Assembly (NCBI RefSeq): GCF_012641265.1
Contig: NZ_JABAHZ010000002.1
Coordinates: 1 to 64,000 of the forward strand
Origin: Chitinophaga eiseniae
GTDB taxonomy: Bacteria; Bacteroidota; Bacteroidia; Chitinophagales; Chitinophagaceae
DNA: 64,000 nt
Reading direction: 5' to 3'
Each line of letters starts with the position of its first letter. Within the stretch, counting starts at the first letter, position 1. The notes under the pieces were generated by a model. That model was given only the letters and a program-made list of their open reading frames with translations, was not told the origin of the DNA and made no database searches. This document shows positions 42,649 through 51,578 of the stretch, piece after piece. The translations under genes were made by a program, and so were the position numbers.

Positions 42649-42768
42649 AAATACGTTTTTGATATTCGTTTCTTTGGTAACTAAAGATAACCAAAAAACA
42701 TCTCCTCCAACGTTTTACCAAAAAATACGCCAGGGCCGAAAATGCCACCTATTCCTTAGCTTTACGGC

Positions 42769-44412
42769 ATGAATACATTCCAGATATCGGGCAACCTGGT
42801 GGATATCCTGCAAGAGGACATTTACCCGGCTACCCTGCATATAGAAAACGGCCGCATCGCCAGGATTACACGGGACAGTCGACCTTACTCCAACTACCTG
42901 CTGCCTGGCTTTACAGACGCGCACGTACATGTAGAAAGCTCTATGCTCATTCCTTCCGAATTTGCCCGGATGGCCGTTGTACATGGCACTATTGCCACCG
43001 TCAGCGATCCGCATGAAATAGCCAATGTAATGGGCGTTGCCGGCGTTACCTATATGCTGGAAAACGGTAAACAGGTACCCTTCCGGTTCAACTTTGGCGC
43101 CCCCTCGTGTGTGCCGGCCACCACTTTTGAAACCGCAGGCGCCACCGTTACGGTAGCCGATATCGAAGCCCTGCTGGATAGGCCCGATATCAGGTATCTT
43201 ACGGAAATGATGAATTTCCCGGGAGTACTGCATAAAGATCCGGAAGTGATAGCTAAAATCGCCGCTGCAAAAAAAGCAGGTAAGCCTGTAGACGGCCATG
43301 CCCCTGGGCTGAGAGGCGACGCTGCCCGCGACTATATTGCCGCAGGTATCAGTACCGACCACGAATGTTTTACTATTGAAGAAGCGTTGGATAAATTGAA
43401 GTACGGAATGCATATTCTTATCCGGGAAGGAAGTGCTGCCAAAAATTTTGAAGCATTATACCCTTTACTGAATGACTATGCCGACCATATTATGTTTTGC
43501 AGCGACGATAAGCACCCCGATAACCTGGAAGAAGGGCATATTAACCTGCTGGTAAAGAGAGCGCTGGCACATGGTATAGATCTCTTCAAAATACTACGCG
43601 CCGCCTGTATCAACCCGGTAGTACATTACAAGCTGGATAACGGCCTGCTGAAGGAAAATGATCGGGCTGATTTCATTGTGGTAGATAACCTGGAAGATTT
43701 CAACATACTGGCCACTTATATCGATGGGGTAAAAGTAGCGGAAAATGGACGTACGCTCATACCCAGCATTGCATCGGCTCCTGTGAATAATTTCATATGC
43801 CATCCTGTGAAGGCGGCCGACTTCCGTATGCCTGCCAATAACATCGATAGCACCGAGGTAAGCGCCAGGGCGATAGCAGCACTCGATGGTCAGCTGATTA
43901 CAAATACTCTCCAGGAAACACTCCCGGTAGCTGACGGGAACGTGCAAAACAGTATATCGAAAGATGTGCTGAAACTAGCTGTAGTAAACCGTTACCGCCC
44001 GGCAGCTCCCGCAATGGCATTTATCCACGGATTTGGGTTGCAACAGGGCGCCATTGCCTCTTCGGTAGCGCACGACAGTCATAACATCATTGCTGTAGGT
44101 ACCGACGACGAAAGCCTGGCCGCTGCTATCAATGCGGTAATAGCCGAGCAGGGCGGTATCAGCGTGGTAAACGGCGCAGATACCGCCGTATTGCCTTTGC
44201 CGGTAGCGGGTTTGATGAGTAACCTCGACGGCTATACGGTAGCTGCACAATACAGCGCCCTCGATAAAGCAGCCAAAGCCCTTGGTTCCCGGCTGGCATC
44301 GCCATTCATGACATTGTCCTTTATGGCGTTACTGGTTATTCCTCATTTGAAACTAAGCGATCTTGGCTTATTTGATGGAGATAAATTCCAGCTCCTGGAG
44401 AAAAACTTCTAA
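42769..44412 (+). CDS. ade: Adenine deaminase
   Basis: 547 residues. The metal-binding stretch of the amidohydrolase family is LPGFTDAHVHVESSMLIPSE. Adenine deaminase landmarks follow: VSDPHEIANVMG, DGHAPGLRGDAARDYIAAG, STDHECFTIEEAL and MFCSDDKHPDNL. It converts adenine to hypoxanthine and ammonia for purine salvage, using a metal pair, in the cytoplasm. The C-terminal domain (about 360-547) has the usual HDSHNIIAVGTDD. It is a single gene, with a convergent anmK whose stop is 8 bases beyond. Confidence 0.95.
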   Translation: MNTFQISGNLVDILQEDIYPATLHIENGRIARITRDSRPYSNYLLPGFTDAHVHVESSMLIPSEFARMAVVHGTIATVSDPHEIANVMGVAGVTYMLENGKQVPFRFNFGAPSCVPATTFETAGATVTVADIEALLDRPDIRYLTEMMNFPGVLHKDPEVIAKIAAAKKAGKPVDGHAPGLRGDAARDYIAAGISTDHECFTIEEALDKLKYGMHILIREGSAAKNFEALYPLLNDYADHIMFCSDDKHPDNLEEGHINLLVKRALAHGIDLFKILRAACINPVVHYKLDNGLLKENDRADFIVVDNLEDFNILATYIDGVKVAENGRTLIPSIASAPVNNFICHPVKAADFRMPANNIDSTEVSARAIAALDGQLITNTLQETLPVADGNVQNSISKDVLKLAVVNRYRPAAPAMAFIHGFGLQQGAIASSVAHDSHNIIAVGTDDESLAAAINAVIAEQGGISVVNGADTAVLPLPVAGLMSNLDGYTVAAQYSALDKAAKALGSRLASPFMTLSFMALLVIPHLKLSDLGLFDGDKFQLLEKNF

Positions 44413-44419
44413 CATACTG

Positions 44420-45511
44420 TTACCGGCTCGTCCAGAGTGCTCCATTGATGGAATCTCTTGATGCGCCGGTGACCCCGCTCAAGATATTATCTTCCTGTCT
44501 CCAGCGCAAAGTGCCTATCAGTGCCATAATCAAGGCTTCTTTAAAATTAACAGTCAGTGCATCGGGCACTTCTACTGTAATTCCTAACGGCTCCAGTCGT
44601 TGTTGTATCGTATTTACCAGGAAGGTATTGAACGCGCCGCCACCGGTAACGAGCATTTTACCGGGTCCTTCCGGCATGTTTTCTTTCAGTGCTTTTACGG
44701 CCTGTGCTACCTGTACTGCAATATGTTCTACATAGGTACGCAGCTTACCTTGTACAGAAATACGCAAAGGCGCTATCATAGGCAGGATGGTATCGGTACC
44801 AAAATCGTTGGCAAGCGATTTGGGCCATGAAGCAGCATAATAAGGCAGGCTGTTCAGCTGATTCAGCAACACAACATCCGCAACGCCACCGGCCGCCAGG
44901 GCGCCACCATCGTCGTAAGGCTTATTCAGCGCTGCAGCCAGGGAATTCAGCACGCGGTTAGCGGGGCAAATATCAAATGCTACAAATTGATCCGGCAACT
45001 GGGCAGATACATTGGCAATGCCTCCGAGGTTCAGCCAGTATTGGTATCCCGGCAATAAGTATTTTTCACCAATAGGTACAATAGGCGCTCCCTGGCCACC
45101 CAATGCCACATCTACTGCCCGCAGATCGGTAATCACCGGTAAGCCGGTTACCGCGGTAATAGCCGCTCCATCGCCCAGCTGGGCCGTTGTTTTAGCAGAA
45201 GGTATATGAAAAGTGGTATGACCATGTGAGGCAATAAAATGTACTTTATGATCCAGCTGGTTCTTTTCTATGAAAGACAGGATACGCTGCCCGGTATAAT
45301 GCCCATAGGCCGTATGCAGCAGCAGATAGTCCCTGGCCGGCAAGGTGGTTGCCTGGGCCAGTTTCTCTACCCATTCCGGCTCGTAAGGCAGGCTCTCGGA
45401 GGCTTTAATAGCATAGGTCCACTGTCCGCGTATTTCGGTCAGTTCTGCAAAAACTATATCCAGTCCGTCTAATGAGCTACCAGACATGGTGCCAATCACG
45501 TTATATACCAT
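44420..45511 (-). CDS. anmK: Anhydro-N-acetylmuramic acid kinase
   Basis: 363 residues from the ATG at 45511 (MVYNVIGTMSGSSLDGLD); the in-frame start at 45529 adds six residues without family support. The ATP-binding motif GTMSGSSLDGLD, GDGAAITAVTGLPVITDLR, NLGGIANVSAQ and DICPANRVLN, and VTGGGAFNTFL are all conserved. It phosphorylates 1,6-anhydro-MurNAc while opening the anhydro ring, in peptidoglycan recycling. In this genome it sits convergent with adenine deaminase and divergent from the vWA protein, with no other recycling gene nearby. Confidence 0.95.
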   Translation of the reverse strand: MVYNVIGTMSGSSLDGLDIVFAELTEIRGQWTYAIKASESLPYEPEWVEKLAQATTLPARDYLLLHTAYGHYTGQRILSFIEKNQLDHKVHFIASHGHTTFHIPSAKTTAQLGDGAAITAVTGLPVITDLRAVDVALGGQGAPIVPIGEKYLLPGYQYWLNLGGIANVSAQLPDQFVAFDICPANRVLNSLAAALNKPYDDGGALAAGGVADVVLLNQLNSLPYYAASWPKSLANDFGTDTILPMIAPLRISVQGKLRTYVEHIAVQVAQAVKALKENMPEGPGKMLVTGGGAFNTFLVNTIQQRLEPLGITVEVPDALTVNFKEALIMALIGTLRWRQEDNILSGVTGASRDSINGALWTSR

Positions 45512-45611
45512 CTCAAAAAATTTCAGCAAAGGTAGTTTTAAAATATTTTTTTTCCTGATTTATGGAAACAGCCACATGGATGCCATCCTATTAGCAGAAA
45601 ACAATATCGCC

Positions 45612-47525
45612 ATGAAAAAATATCTCGCTCTGCTATTATTCAACTGCCTGGTGGCACTCGCTGTATCCGCCCAACAGCTGCGCACTATTACCGGTAATAT
45701 AAAAGAAAGCACAGGTAATCAACCTGTAGCGAATGCGGTGGTTCGGATAAAAAATACGGATGTGATGACGGCCTCTGATACCAAAGGGCATTTTAGCCTG
45801 AAAGTCCCTGTGGGAACAGTTACACTGGAAGTCAGCGCTACTAACTACAAAGTAGTAACACTTACGGTAAACGACAAACAGACCTCCGTCAATGTTACCC
45901 TCCATCTGTTACAACGGCTAGTTAAAGACAGGAGCCGGTATATAATGCAAGACGTAGTCATCTGTGGAGAGCCGCCAGCACCGACTCCTGCACCTACTGT
46001 TAAATCTGCTGCCCCCAAACGCAATATGGTGGCTACTCAAAATTATGAGATGGTGGTATCAGGCGTAGCCGCCAATAATGGCCGGGTTTCATATGCACCA
46101 TCCAACACAGAAGACTACAGTCCTATCAACGAAAATATCTTCCATGCGGTAACAGATCAACCGTTGAGTACCTTCAGCATAGATGTGGACCGGGCTTCTT
46201 ACAGCAATATGCGCCGTTTCCTGAACAACGGCGAAATGCCGCCGCCAGACGCGGTAAGAGTGGAAGAAATGATCAATTATTTTGATTATGGCTATAAAGC
46301 CCCTACCGGCAAAGATCCGGTGGCCATTTATACCGATATGGCCATCTGTCCCTGGAATACCGGCCATCAGCTGGTGCGCGTGGCCCTGAAAAGCAAACAG
46401 GTAGACACCAAAGACCTCCCTCCTACCAACCTGGTGTTCCTGCTGGATGTTTCGGGCTCTATGGATGAAGAAAACAAGCTCCCATTGGTTAAAAAAGCCT
46501 TCAGGGTATTGACGGAACAATTACGCCCGCAGGATAAAGTAGCCATTGTAGTATATGCAGGCGCTGCCGGTGTGGTATTACCACCTACCAGCGGCAATAA
46601 CAAGCAACGTATACTGTCGGCGCTCGATGAACTACAGGCTGGTGGCTCTACCGCCGGTGGCGCCGGCATACAGCTGGCCTATGACATTGCGGCTAAACTC
46701 CGCAAAGAAAACGGCAACACCCGGGTAATATTGGCTACAGACGGCGATTTCAACGTGGGTATCTCCAGTGAGGGAGCATTGACCCGCCTGATAGAAAATG
46801 AAAGACAGAAAGGGATCTTCTTGTCTGTACTGGGTTTTGGCATGGGTAACTTAAAAGATAACACCATGGAACTGCTGGCCGACAAAGGCAACGGCAACTA
46901 TGCTTACATTGATAATTTCGAAGAAGCCCGCAGAACGTTTGTAACCGAGTTTGGAGGCACCCTGTTTACCGTGGCCAAGGACGTAAAGCTGCAGGTCGAA
47001 TTCAATCCGAGCTTCGTACAGGCTTACCGGTTAGTAGGTTATGAAAACAGGATATTGCAGAACGAAGATTTCAATAACGATAAGAAAGATGCCGGCGATA
47101 TGGGCGTGGGGCATACGGTTACCGCACTGTATGAGCTAATACCTACCAGTAAGAAAGGGGAAAGCGTGAACTGGGTGGATCCGTTAAAATACCAGCGGGG
47201 TAAAATAGTGGGTAATCAGAAAGAGGTGTTGACCGTAAAATTGCGCTACAAGGAGCCTGCTGCAGCAAAGAGCCAGCTAATGGAAAAGGTGCTGCCTTAT
47301 GATAACCAGGAAATTGGCGCAGCACCGGAAGACTTCCGGATGGCCACCGCAGTAGCAGCTTTTGGCCAGTTATTAAGGCGTTCTGCCTTTGCAGGCACTG
47401 CTACCTACGACCAGGTGTTGTCGTGGGCAGGAACCGCCCGGGGAGAGGACAAAGAAGGATACCGGGCTGAATTCATACAGCTGGTAAAGAAAGCCAAATT
47501 ACTGGACAAGGACGAGAAAGAGTAG
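45612..47525 (+). CDS. Exported von Willebrand factor A protein (YfbK type) with carboxypeptidase-regulatory-like domain
   Basis: 637 residues from the ATG at 45612 (MKKYLALLLFNCLVALAVSA, a signal peptide). A carboxypeptidase-regulatory-like domain (about 23-98, TGNIKESTGNQPVANAVVRI) precedes a linker with IMQDVVICGE at 111-120, in the place where related proteins show a SusC-like DVVVVGYG string. The vWF_N part (about 170-240) is followed by the vWA domain with the MIDAS DVSGS (Asp279, Ser281, Ser283) and LATDGDFNVG. A C-terminal DUF3520-type domain (about 455-637) ends it. It probably binds a protein through a metal ion at the envelope. Function is unknown. Confidence 0.9.
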   Translation: MKKYLALLLFNCLVALAVSAQQLRTITGNIKESTGNQPVANAVVRIKNTDVMTASDTKGHFSLKVPVGTVTLEVSATNYKVVTLTVNDKQTSVNVTLHLLQRLVKDRSRYIMQDVVICGEPPAPTPAPTVKSAAPKRNMVATQNYEMVVSGVAANNGRVSYAPSNTEDYSPINENIFHAVTDQPLSTFSIDVDRASYSNMRRFLNNGEMPPPDAVRVEEMINYFDYGYKAPTGKDPVAIYTDMAICPWNTGHQLVRVALKSKQVDTKDLPPTNLVFLLDVSGSMDEENKLPLVKKAFRVLTEQLRPQDKVAIVVYAGAAGVVLPPTSGNNKQRILSALDELQAGGSTAGGAGIQLAYDIAAKLRKENGNTRVILATDGDFNVGISSEGALTRLIENERQKGIFLSVLGFGMGNLKDNTMELLADKGNGNYAYIDNFEEARRTFVTEFGGTLFTVAKDVKLQVEFNPSFVQAYRLVGYENRILQNEDFNNDKKDAGDMGVGHTVTALYELIPTSKKGESVNWVDPLKYQRGKIVGNQKEVLTVKLRYKEPAAAKSQLMEKVLPYDNQEIGAAPEDFRMATAVAAFGQLLRRSAFAGTATYDQVLSWAGTARGEDKEGYRAEFIQLVKKAKLLDKDEKE

Positions 47526-47567
47526 TTCACTATTTTTCGGTAATTTGCGGCCTCAAAGGGATTGCTC

Positions 47568-48221
47568 ATGATTATCAATTTAAGTGAAACCAATTCGTTG
47601 GTTGGAGAATGGTTAAGCGAGATCAGGAATGTGGAGGTTCAAACGGACCGTATGCGCTTCCGGCGTAATTTGGAGCGACTGGGGGAAGTGGCGGCCTATG
47701 AGATCAGTAAAATGCTGGATTACGAAGACAAAGAGGTGACTACCCCCATGGGTATTGCTACCTGTCGCGTACTGAAGGCACAGCCTGTACTGGCCACTAT
47801 TTTACGCGCAGGTTTGGCCTTGCACCAGGGATTACTGCATTATTTTGACAAGGCAGATCATGCGTTTATCTCGGCTTACCGCAAACATAACCACGATGGC
47901 TCTTTTGATATCAGCCTGGAATATGTCAGCACCCCGTCGATAGATGGGCAGGTGCTGATTCTTTCAGACCCTATGCTGGCTACCGGCGCCTCCCTGGTAA
48001 AAACCATTGAGCACCTGGAAGCCATCGGGAAACCCAGTCATATTCACCTGGTGGTGGCCATTGCCTGTACTGTGGGGATAGAATATGTGCTGCGCAATAC
48101 CAAAGCTAACCTGACCATTTGGGCGGGCGATATTGACGATGAACTGACCGCCAAAGGGTATATAGTACCTGGTCTTGGAGATGCCGGCGACCTGGCCTTC
48201 GGAAATAAATTGCAACAATAG
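47568..48221 (+). CDS. upp: Uracil phosphoribosyltransferase
   Basis: 217 residues from the ATG at 47568 (MIINLSETNSLVGEWLSEIR); the TTG at 47562 is two codons upstream. The chain contains ATILRAGLALHQGLLHYF and VLILSDPMLATGASLVKTIE, the PRPP-binding loop. The end, YIVPGLGDAGDLAFGNK, forms the uracil-binding lid. It joins uracil with PRPP to UMP in pyrimidine salvage. It follows the vWA gene after 42 bases and is closed by a strong terminator, so the two may be co-transcribed although functions are unrelated. Confidence 0.93.
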   Translation: MIINLSETNSLVGEWLSEIRNVEVQTDRMRFRRNLERLGEVAAYEISKMLDYEDKEVTTPMGIATCRVLKAQPVLATILRAGLALHQGLLHYFDKADHAFISAYRKHNHDGSFDISLEYVSTPSIDGQVLILSDPMLATGASLVKTIEHLEAIGKPSHIHLVVAIACTVGIEYVLRNTKANLTIWAGDIDDELTAKGYIVPGLGDAGDLAFGNKLQQ

Positions 48222-48238
48222 TCACCATAAAATCGTTT

Positions 48239-48290
48239 TGCGAATAGCAGTTTTGTATCTTTAACAGGTACTGCTGCTATTCGCATTTTT
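48239..48290 (+). terminator. Intrinsic terminator of upp
   Basis: TGCGAATAGCAG (48239-48250) pairs perfectly with CTGCTATTCGCA (48274-48285), followed by five T. Confidence 0.86.
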
Positions 48291-48392
48291 ATTTCAGCGG
48301 CTTTTTATACATGAATTTAATTTGCGATATGAACTAATTGATGTACCTTCACCGACATTGCATAACTACCCTATGCTTTAAGCTTTACTACT

Positions 48393-49406
48393 ATGAAAAG
48401 AGCTTTACTATTTTTGACCATATTACTTTATTTTAATCCTTTAAGGGCGCAGGATCCGCACTTTTCGCAATTTTTTGCCTCACCGCTCACACTTAACCCA
48501 GCATTTACCGGCTTATTTTCAGGAGATTACCGCTTATCCGGCAACTACCGGTCCCAATGGAGCAGCATTGCCTCCCCTTTCATTACCGGGACAGCTGCTA
48601 TTGATTTCGGGATACTCAAAAACGTGATTTCCTACACAGATATATGGGGCGTTGGGCTCCAGGCGATGTACGACAGAAGCGGTGGTGGGGCGTTAACATC
48701 TACCTATCTTTCGTTCAGCACGGCTTATCACAAAGGCCTGGATCCGGAAGGTAACCATACCCTCGCCATAGGTTTACAGGGAACGTTGGTGCAAAAAAGG
48801 ATTGATAATACCAAATTACAATTTGAGAATCAAATAGATAACAACGGGTATAACCCATCTATCCCCAGTAATGAAACGCTGGTAAATCCAAAAATTTCCT
48901 ATTTCGATCCCAATGTGGGGATCCTATACAATGGTTTAATCGGGGAATCATCCAATATTTACCTGGGCGCCTCCTATTATCATATTACCCAGCCTACCGA
49001 GTCGTTTATGAACCTAACCCAGAACCGGCTCAGCTACCGTTGGACCGTGCATGGCGGGGGCTCGGTACCGGTAAACGGGAAAGACCGCTTCCACACCAGT
49101 ATCCTGTACATGAAACAAAGCACAGCTACGGAGTTTACGTTTGGCGGTGCTTATGGCTTCTCCCTCAGCGATGTAGATGATCAGCCTACCACTTTTTATC
49201 TAGGTAGCTGGTACCGTCTTAAAGATGCCGTTATTCCATATGTGGGATTGGAATTCAAAGGTTTCCAGCTGGGGCTTACTTACGATACCAACGTTTCTAC
49301 CCTGAAACCAGCCTCCAATTACAGGGGAGGTTTCGAGATTTCGCTGATCTATATTCACACCAGGAACGAAAATAATAAGTATAAGACGCTTTGTCCGCGC
49401 TTCTAA
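48393..49406 (+). CDS. PorP/SprF-family outer membrane protein
   Basis: 337 residues. A signal peptide (MKRALLFLTILLYFNPLRAQ) is followed by DPHFSQFFASPLTLNPAFTG, the hallmark of PorP/SprF. The remainder is a barrel with many GLQAMYDRSGGG-like strands. PorP/SprF proteins are outer membrane partners in type IX secretion or in anchoring proteins exported by it. Stand-alone copies are common and often sit beside large adhesins; no such adhesin is nearby. The core PorU and PorV genes lie about 12 kb away. Confidence 0.92.
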   Translation: MKRALLFLTILLYFNPLRAQDPHFSQFFASPLTLNPAFTGLFSGDYRLSGNYRSQWSSIASPFITGTAAIDFGILKNVISYTDIWGVGLQAMYDRSGGGALTSTYLSFSTAYHKGLDPEGNHTLAIGLQGTLVQKRIDNTKLQFENQIDNNGYNPSIPSNETLVNPKISYFDPNVGILYNGLIGESSNIYLGASYYHITQPTESFMNLTQNRLSYRWTVHGGGSVPVNGKDRFHTSILYMKQSTATEFTFGGAYGFSLSDVDDQPTTFYLGSWYRLKDAVIPYVGLEFKGFQLGLTYDTNVSTLKPASNYRGGFEISLIYIHTRNENNKYKTLCPRF

Positions 49407-49428
49407 GCGTACAAAGCTGAAGACGTCG

Positions 49429-49509
49429 AGCAAAAAGCTATTATGGAGAATGAGTGCTGCGATATTGTTAAATATTCGCCAATATCATTCTCCATAATAG
49501 CTTTTTGCT
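49429..49509. repeat. Hairpin repeat, copy 2
   Basis: The arms 49429-49453 and 49485-49509 are a perfect 25-bp inverted repeat starting AGCAAAAAGCTATTATGGAG. The same outer sequence and similar loop occur at 25224-25299. It lies between the PorP-like gene and the EI24 gene. Confidence 0.88.
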
Positions 49510-49560
49510 TTTCGCCTCCTGCTTTATGCTCACATTTAAAATATTTTTGCCTTAGTTTCG

Positions 49561-50370
49561 TTGCTCTTTCATAAAACATTTAGTTACACTAAAAAAATTC
49601 AGGCGTTGTTTTCATTCAGAGAAGTACTGTCGGCTGTTCAATCATATGGAAAGGCCCATCAGTTTATCATGCAGCATAAATTATGGAAATGGATACTGAT
49701 ACCGGGCATTATTTACTGCTTGCTGTTTTTTACGGGGTTTTACTTTGTATGGGGATACTCTGGCGATTTTGTGGAGTACCTGACCAAATTGCTGCATATC
49801 ACAGAATGGGTACAGGACCTGGAAAGCAGCTGGATTAGTTTTCTTTTTATCCTCGTAGCTTTTTCAGTGAGGATAGTCTTTGTATTCTGGTATTTCTCTT
49901 ATTTCAAATACTTGTTTTTGATAGTAGCCTCGCCGGTATTTTCCTATTTATCGGAAAAAACAGAGGCCATCCTGGAATATAAAGAGTTTCCATTCAGCTG
50001 GTCACAGCTGGGCCAGGATATTATCCGGGGCATTAAGATGTCGTGCCGCAACATCGTTTACCAAACTGCTGCTATCCTGGTATTGCTGCTGGTATCTTTT
50101 ATCCCGGTTGTTGGCTGGCTGATCCCGATGATTAGCTTTTTTGTAGAGAGCTATTTTTACGGCTTTGCCATGATGGATTACAGTTGTGAAAGACATCGCT
50201 TAAATATGTCGCAAAGCATTGCATTTATACGCCAGCACCGGGGCATGGCCATTGGCAATGGCATGGTGTTTTACTTATTTATGCTGATCCCTGTAGTGGG
50301 TTGGATGCTGGCGCCATCGTACGCTGTGATTGCCGCCACTATTGACTTACAAAATAAAAAACTGCGATAA
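49561..50370 (+). CDS. EI24-domain membrane protein (CysZ-like)
   Basis: 269 residues with a TTG start; there is no ATG before 49669. A TTG at 49606 giving MFSFREVLSAVQSYGKAHQ is an attractive alternative since the conserved part starts there. A TATTTTTG box at 49542-49549 would leave almost no leader for 49561, and about 50 bases for 49606. Four or five membrane helices are seen (first WILIPGIIYCLLFFTGFYFV, about 45-64). The EI24/CysZ core ends FYLFMLIPVVGWMLAPSYAV. CysZ itself is a sulfate channel; members in Bacteroidota are unassigned. It is directly abutted by the methylase gene. Confidence 0.8.
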   Translation: MLFHKTFSYTKKIQALFSFREVLSAVQSYGKAHQFIMQHKLWKWILIPGIIYCLLFFTGFYFVWGYSGDFVEYLTKLLHITEWVQDLESSWISFLFILVAFSVRIVFVFWYFSYFKYLFLIVASPVFSYLSEKTEAILEYKEFPFSWSQLGQDIIRGIKMSCRNIVYQTAAILVLLLVSFIPVVGWLIPMISFFVESYFYGFAMMDYSCERHRLNMSQSIAFIRQHRGMAIGNGMVFYLFMLIPVVGWMLAPSYAVIAATIDLQNKKLR

Positions 50371-51078
50371 ATGAATACTCCAGGCAATGTGTACCTTGTT
50401 CCTACCGTGTTGAGTCCTGATGCCTTATTCAGCATCCCGGCCTATGTAACAGCTATTGTACAGCGGCTGTCGGTTTTTTATGTAGAAAATGAACGTACTG
50501 CCCGTCGCTATTTAAAAGCGCTCGACAGGAATATTAATATAGATGCCCTCCAACTGCTGATCATGAATGAAAATCAGCCACCAGATGTAACGATTGGCCG
50601 GAAATTACTGTTGGAAGGAAAAGATATCGGCATACTAAGTGAGGCAGGATGCCCCGCCATTGCGGATCCCGGGCACCTGGTAGTGCAGATGGCCCACAGC
50701 ATCGACGTCCGGATCATCCCGATGATAGGGCCCAACTCCATGCTGCTGGCCCTGATGGCTTCCGGCATGAATGGGCAAAATTTCCAGTTTGTAGGTTACC
50801 TGCCTATCAAAGGGCCCGAAAGGCTCAAAACTATCCGGGAACTGGAAGCCACCTCCGAACGGAAGCAACAAACCCAACTGTTTATTGAAACGCCTTACCG
50901 TAATAACCAGCTGCTGAAGGATATAGTGGATAACTGTAAAGACAGTACCCGCGTATGTGTGGCGGCAGATATTACCTCACCTACAGAATATATCAAGACA
51001 AAGACCGTGAAGGAATGGAAAAAACAATTACCTGATCTCCATAAAAGACCTGCTATATTTCTTATACAGGCGGGATAG
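50371..51078 (+). CDS. SAM-dependent methyltransferase, tetrapyrrole methylase/RsmI-like
   Basis: 235 residues; the ATG follows directly after the stop of the preceding gene. The methylase core has VYLVPTVLSPDAL, FYVENERTARRYLK, a GKDIGILSEAGCPAIADPG segment equivalent to the RsmI active-site strand, and LFIETPYRNNQLL. It differs from true RsmI by the shortened N-terminal P-loop and the lack of the RsmI C-terminal domain. The usual target, 2'-O of C1402 in 16S rRNA, should not be assumed. Translation is probably coupled with the EI24 gene. A strong bidirectional terminator follows. Confidence 0.87.
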   Translation: MNTPGNVYLVPTVLSPDALFSIPAYVTAIVQRLSVFYVENERTARRYLKALDRNINIDALQLLIMNENQPPDVTIGRKLLLEGKDIGILSEAGCPAIADPGHLVVQMAHSIDVRIIPMIGPNSMLLALMASGMNGQNFQFVGYLPIKGPERLKTIRELEATSERKQQTQLFIETPYRNNQLLKDIVDNCKDSTRVCVAADITSPTEYIKTKTVKEWKKQLPDLHKRPAIFLIQAG

Positions 51079-51100
51079 GATTCAACACCTTCCTGCTTTT

Positions 51101-51150
51101 CCAATAAAAAATGCTGCAGCCATGAAATGAGCTGCAGCATTTTTTATTGG
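51101..51150. terminator. Bidirectional intrinsic terminator
   Basis: Perfect 20-bp arms at 51101-51120 and 51131-51150 (CCAATAAAAAATGCTGCAGC and its complement), with an A run on one side and a T run on the other. It ends both the methylase gene and the convergent gene at 51163. Confidence 0.92.
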
Positions 51151-51162
51151 TTATACTTTTAT

Positions 51163-51555
51163 TTAAGGAATCAGGTTCTGAGGTCCCGGGTTGGTGATAG
51201 AAATAATGCTATCCACAATAAAAGGACTATAGCCTCTCCAGGGAATAGCGCCCAGGTATTCTTTATAGTGCAGCTCTACCACTTTGCCGCTGGCAGTCAT
51301 CAACTGCTGTGCAATACGTTCGCTGGCCACGGAAAACTGGAATTCGTTAGACTGAATAGTACCAGCTACTTTACCACGATAACCCGACTGAATCAATTTA
51401 CCCTCGTAGGTTTTAAAGATATATCCTTTCTGCACAAAATAATTAAGCTCGCCTGCCTTTACCCCCTGTCCAAAAACGAAATAGTATTTATAGAAGAATA
51501 TGCCCCCCAATACCAGTATAATAATAGAAACAACAATAAAGACAAAACGACCCAT
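51163..51555 (-). CDS. Small membrane-anchored protein of unknown function
   Basis: 130 residues. One N-terminal anchor (FVFIVVSIIILVLGGIFFYKYY) is followed by a conserved part beginning VFGQGVKAGELNYFVQKG and running on to GYIFKTYEGKLIQSGYRG and EFQFSVASERIAQQL. The pattern matches a short Bacteroidota family often labelled in databases as 6-phosphogluconate dehydrogenase, which the sequence does not support, as it has no nucleotide-binding motif. It lies just downstream of the M28 peptidase on the same strand, with 23 bases between them, so the two are probably co-transcribed. Confidence 0.75.
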   Translation of the reverse strand: MGRFVFIVVSIIILVLGGIFFYKYYFVFGQGVKAGELNYFVQKGYIFKTYEGKLIQSGYRGKVAGTIQSNEFQFSVASERIAQQLMTASGKVVELHYKEYLGAIPWRGYSPFIVDSIISITNPGPQNLIP

Positions 51556-51578
51556 AAGTATATTTTAGTAGTGGATAA

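Noticed and set aside
51163..51555. 6-phosphogluconate dehydrogenase, a label likely from database transfer
   Set aside because: The 130-residue protein has one membrane anchor and no nucleotide-binding or catalytic motif.
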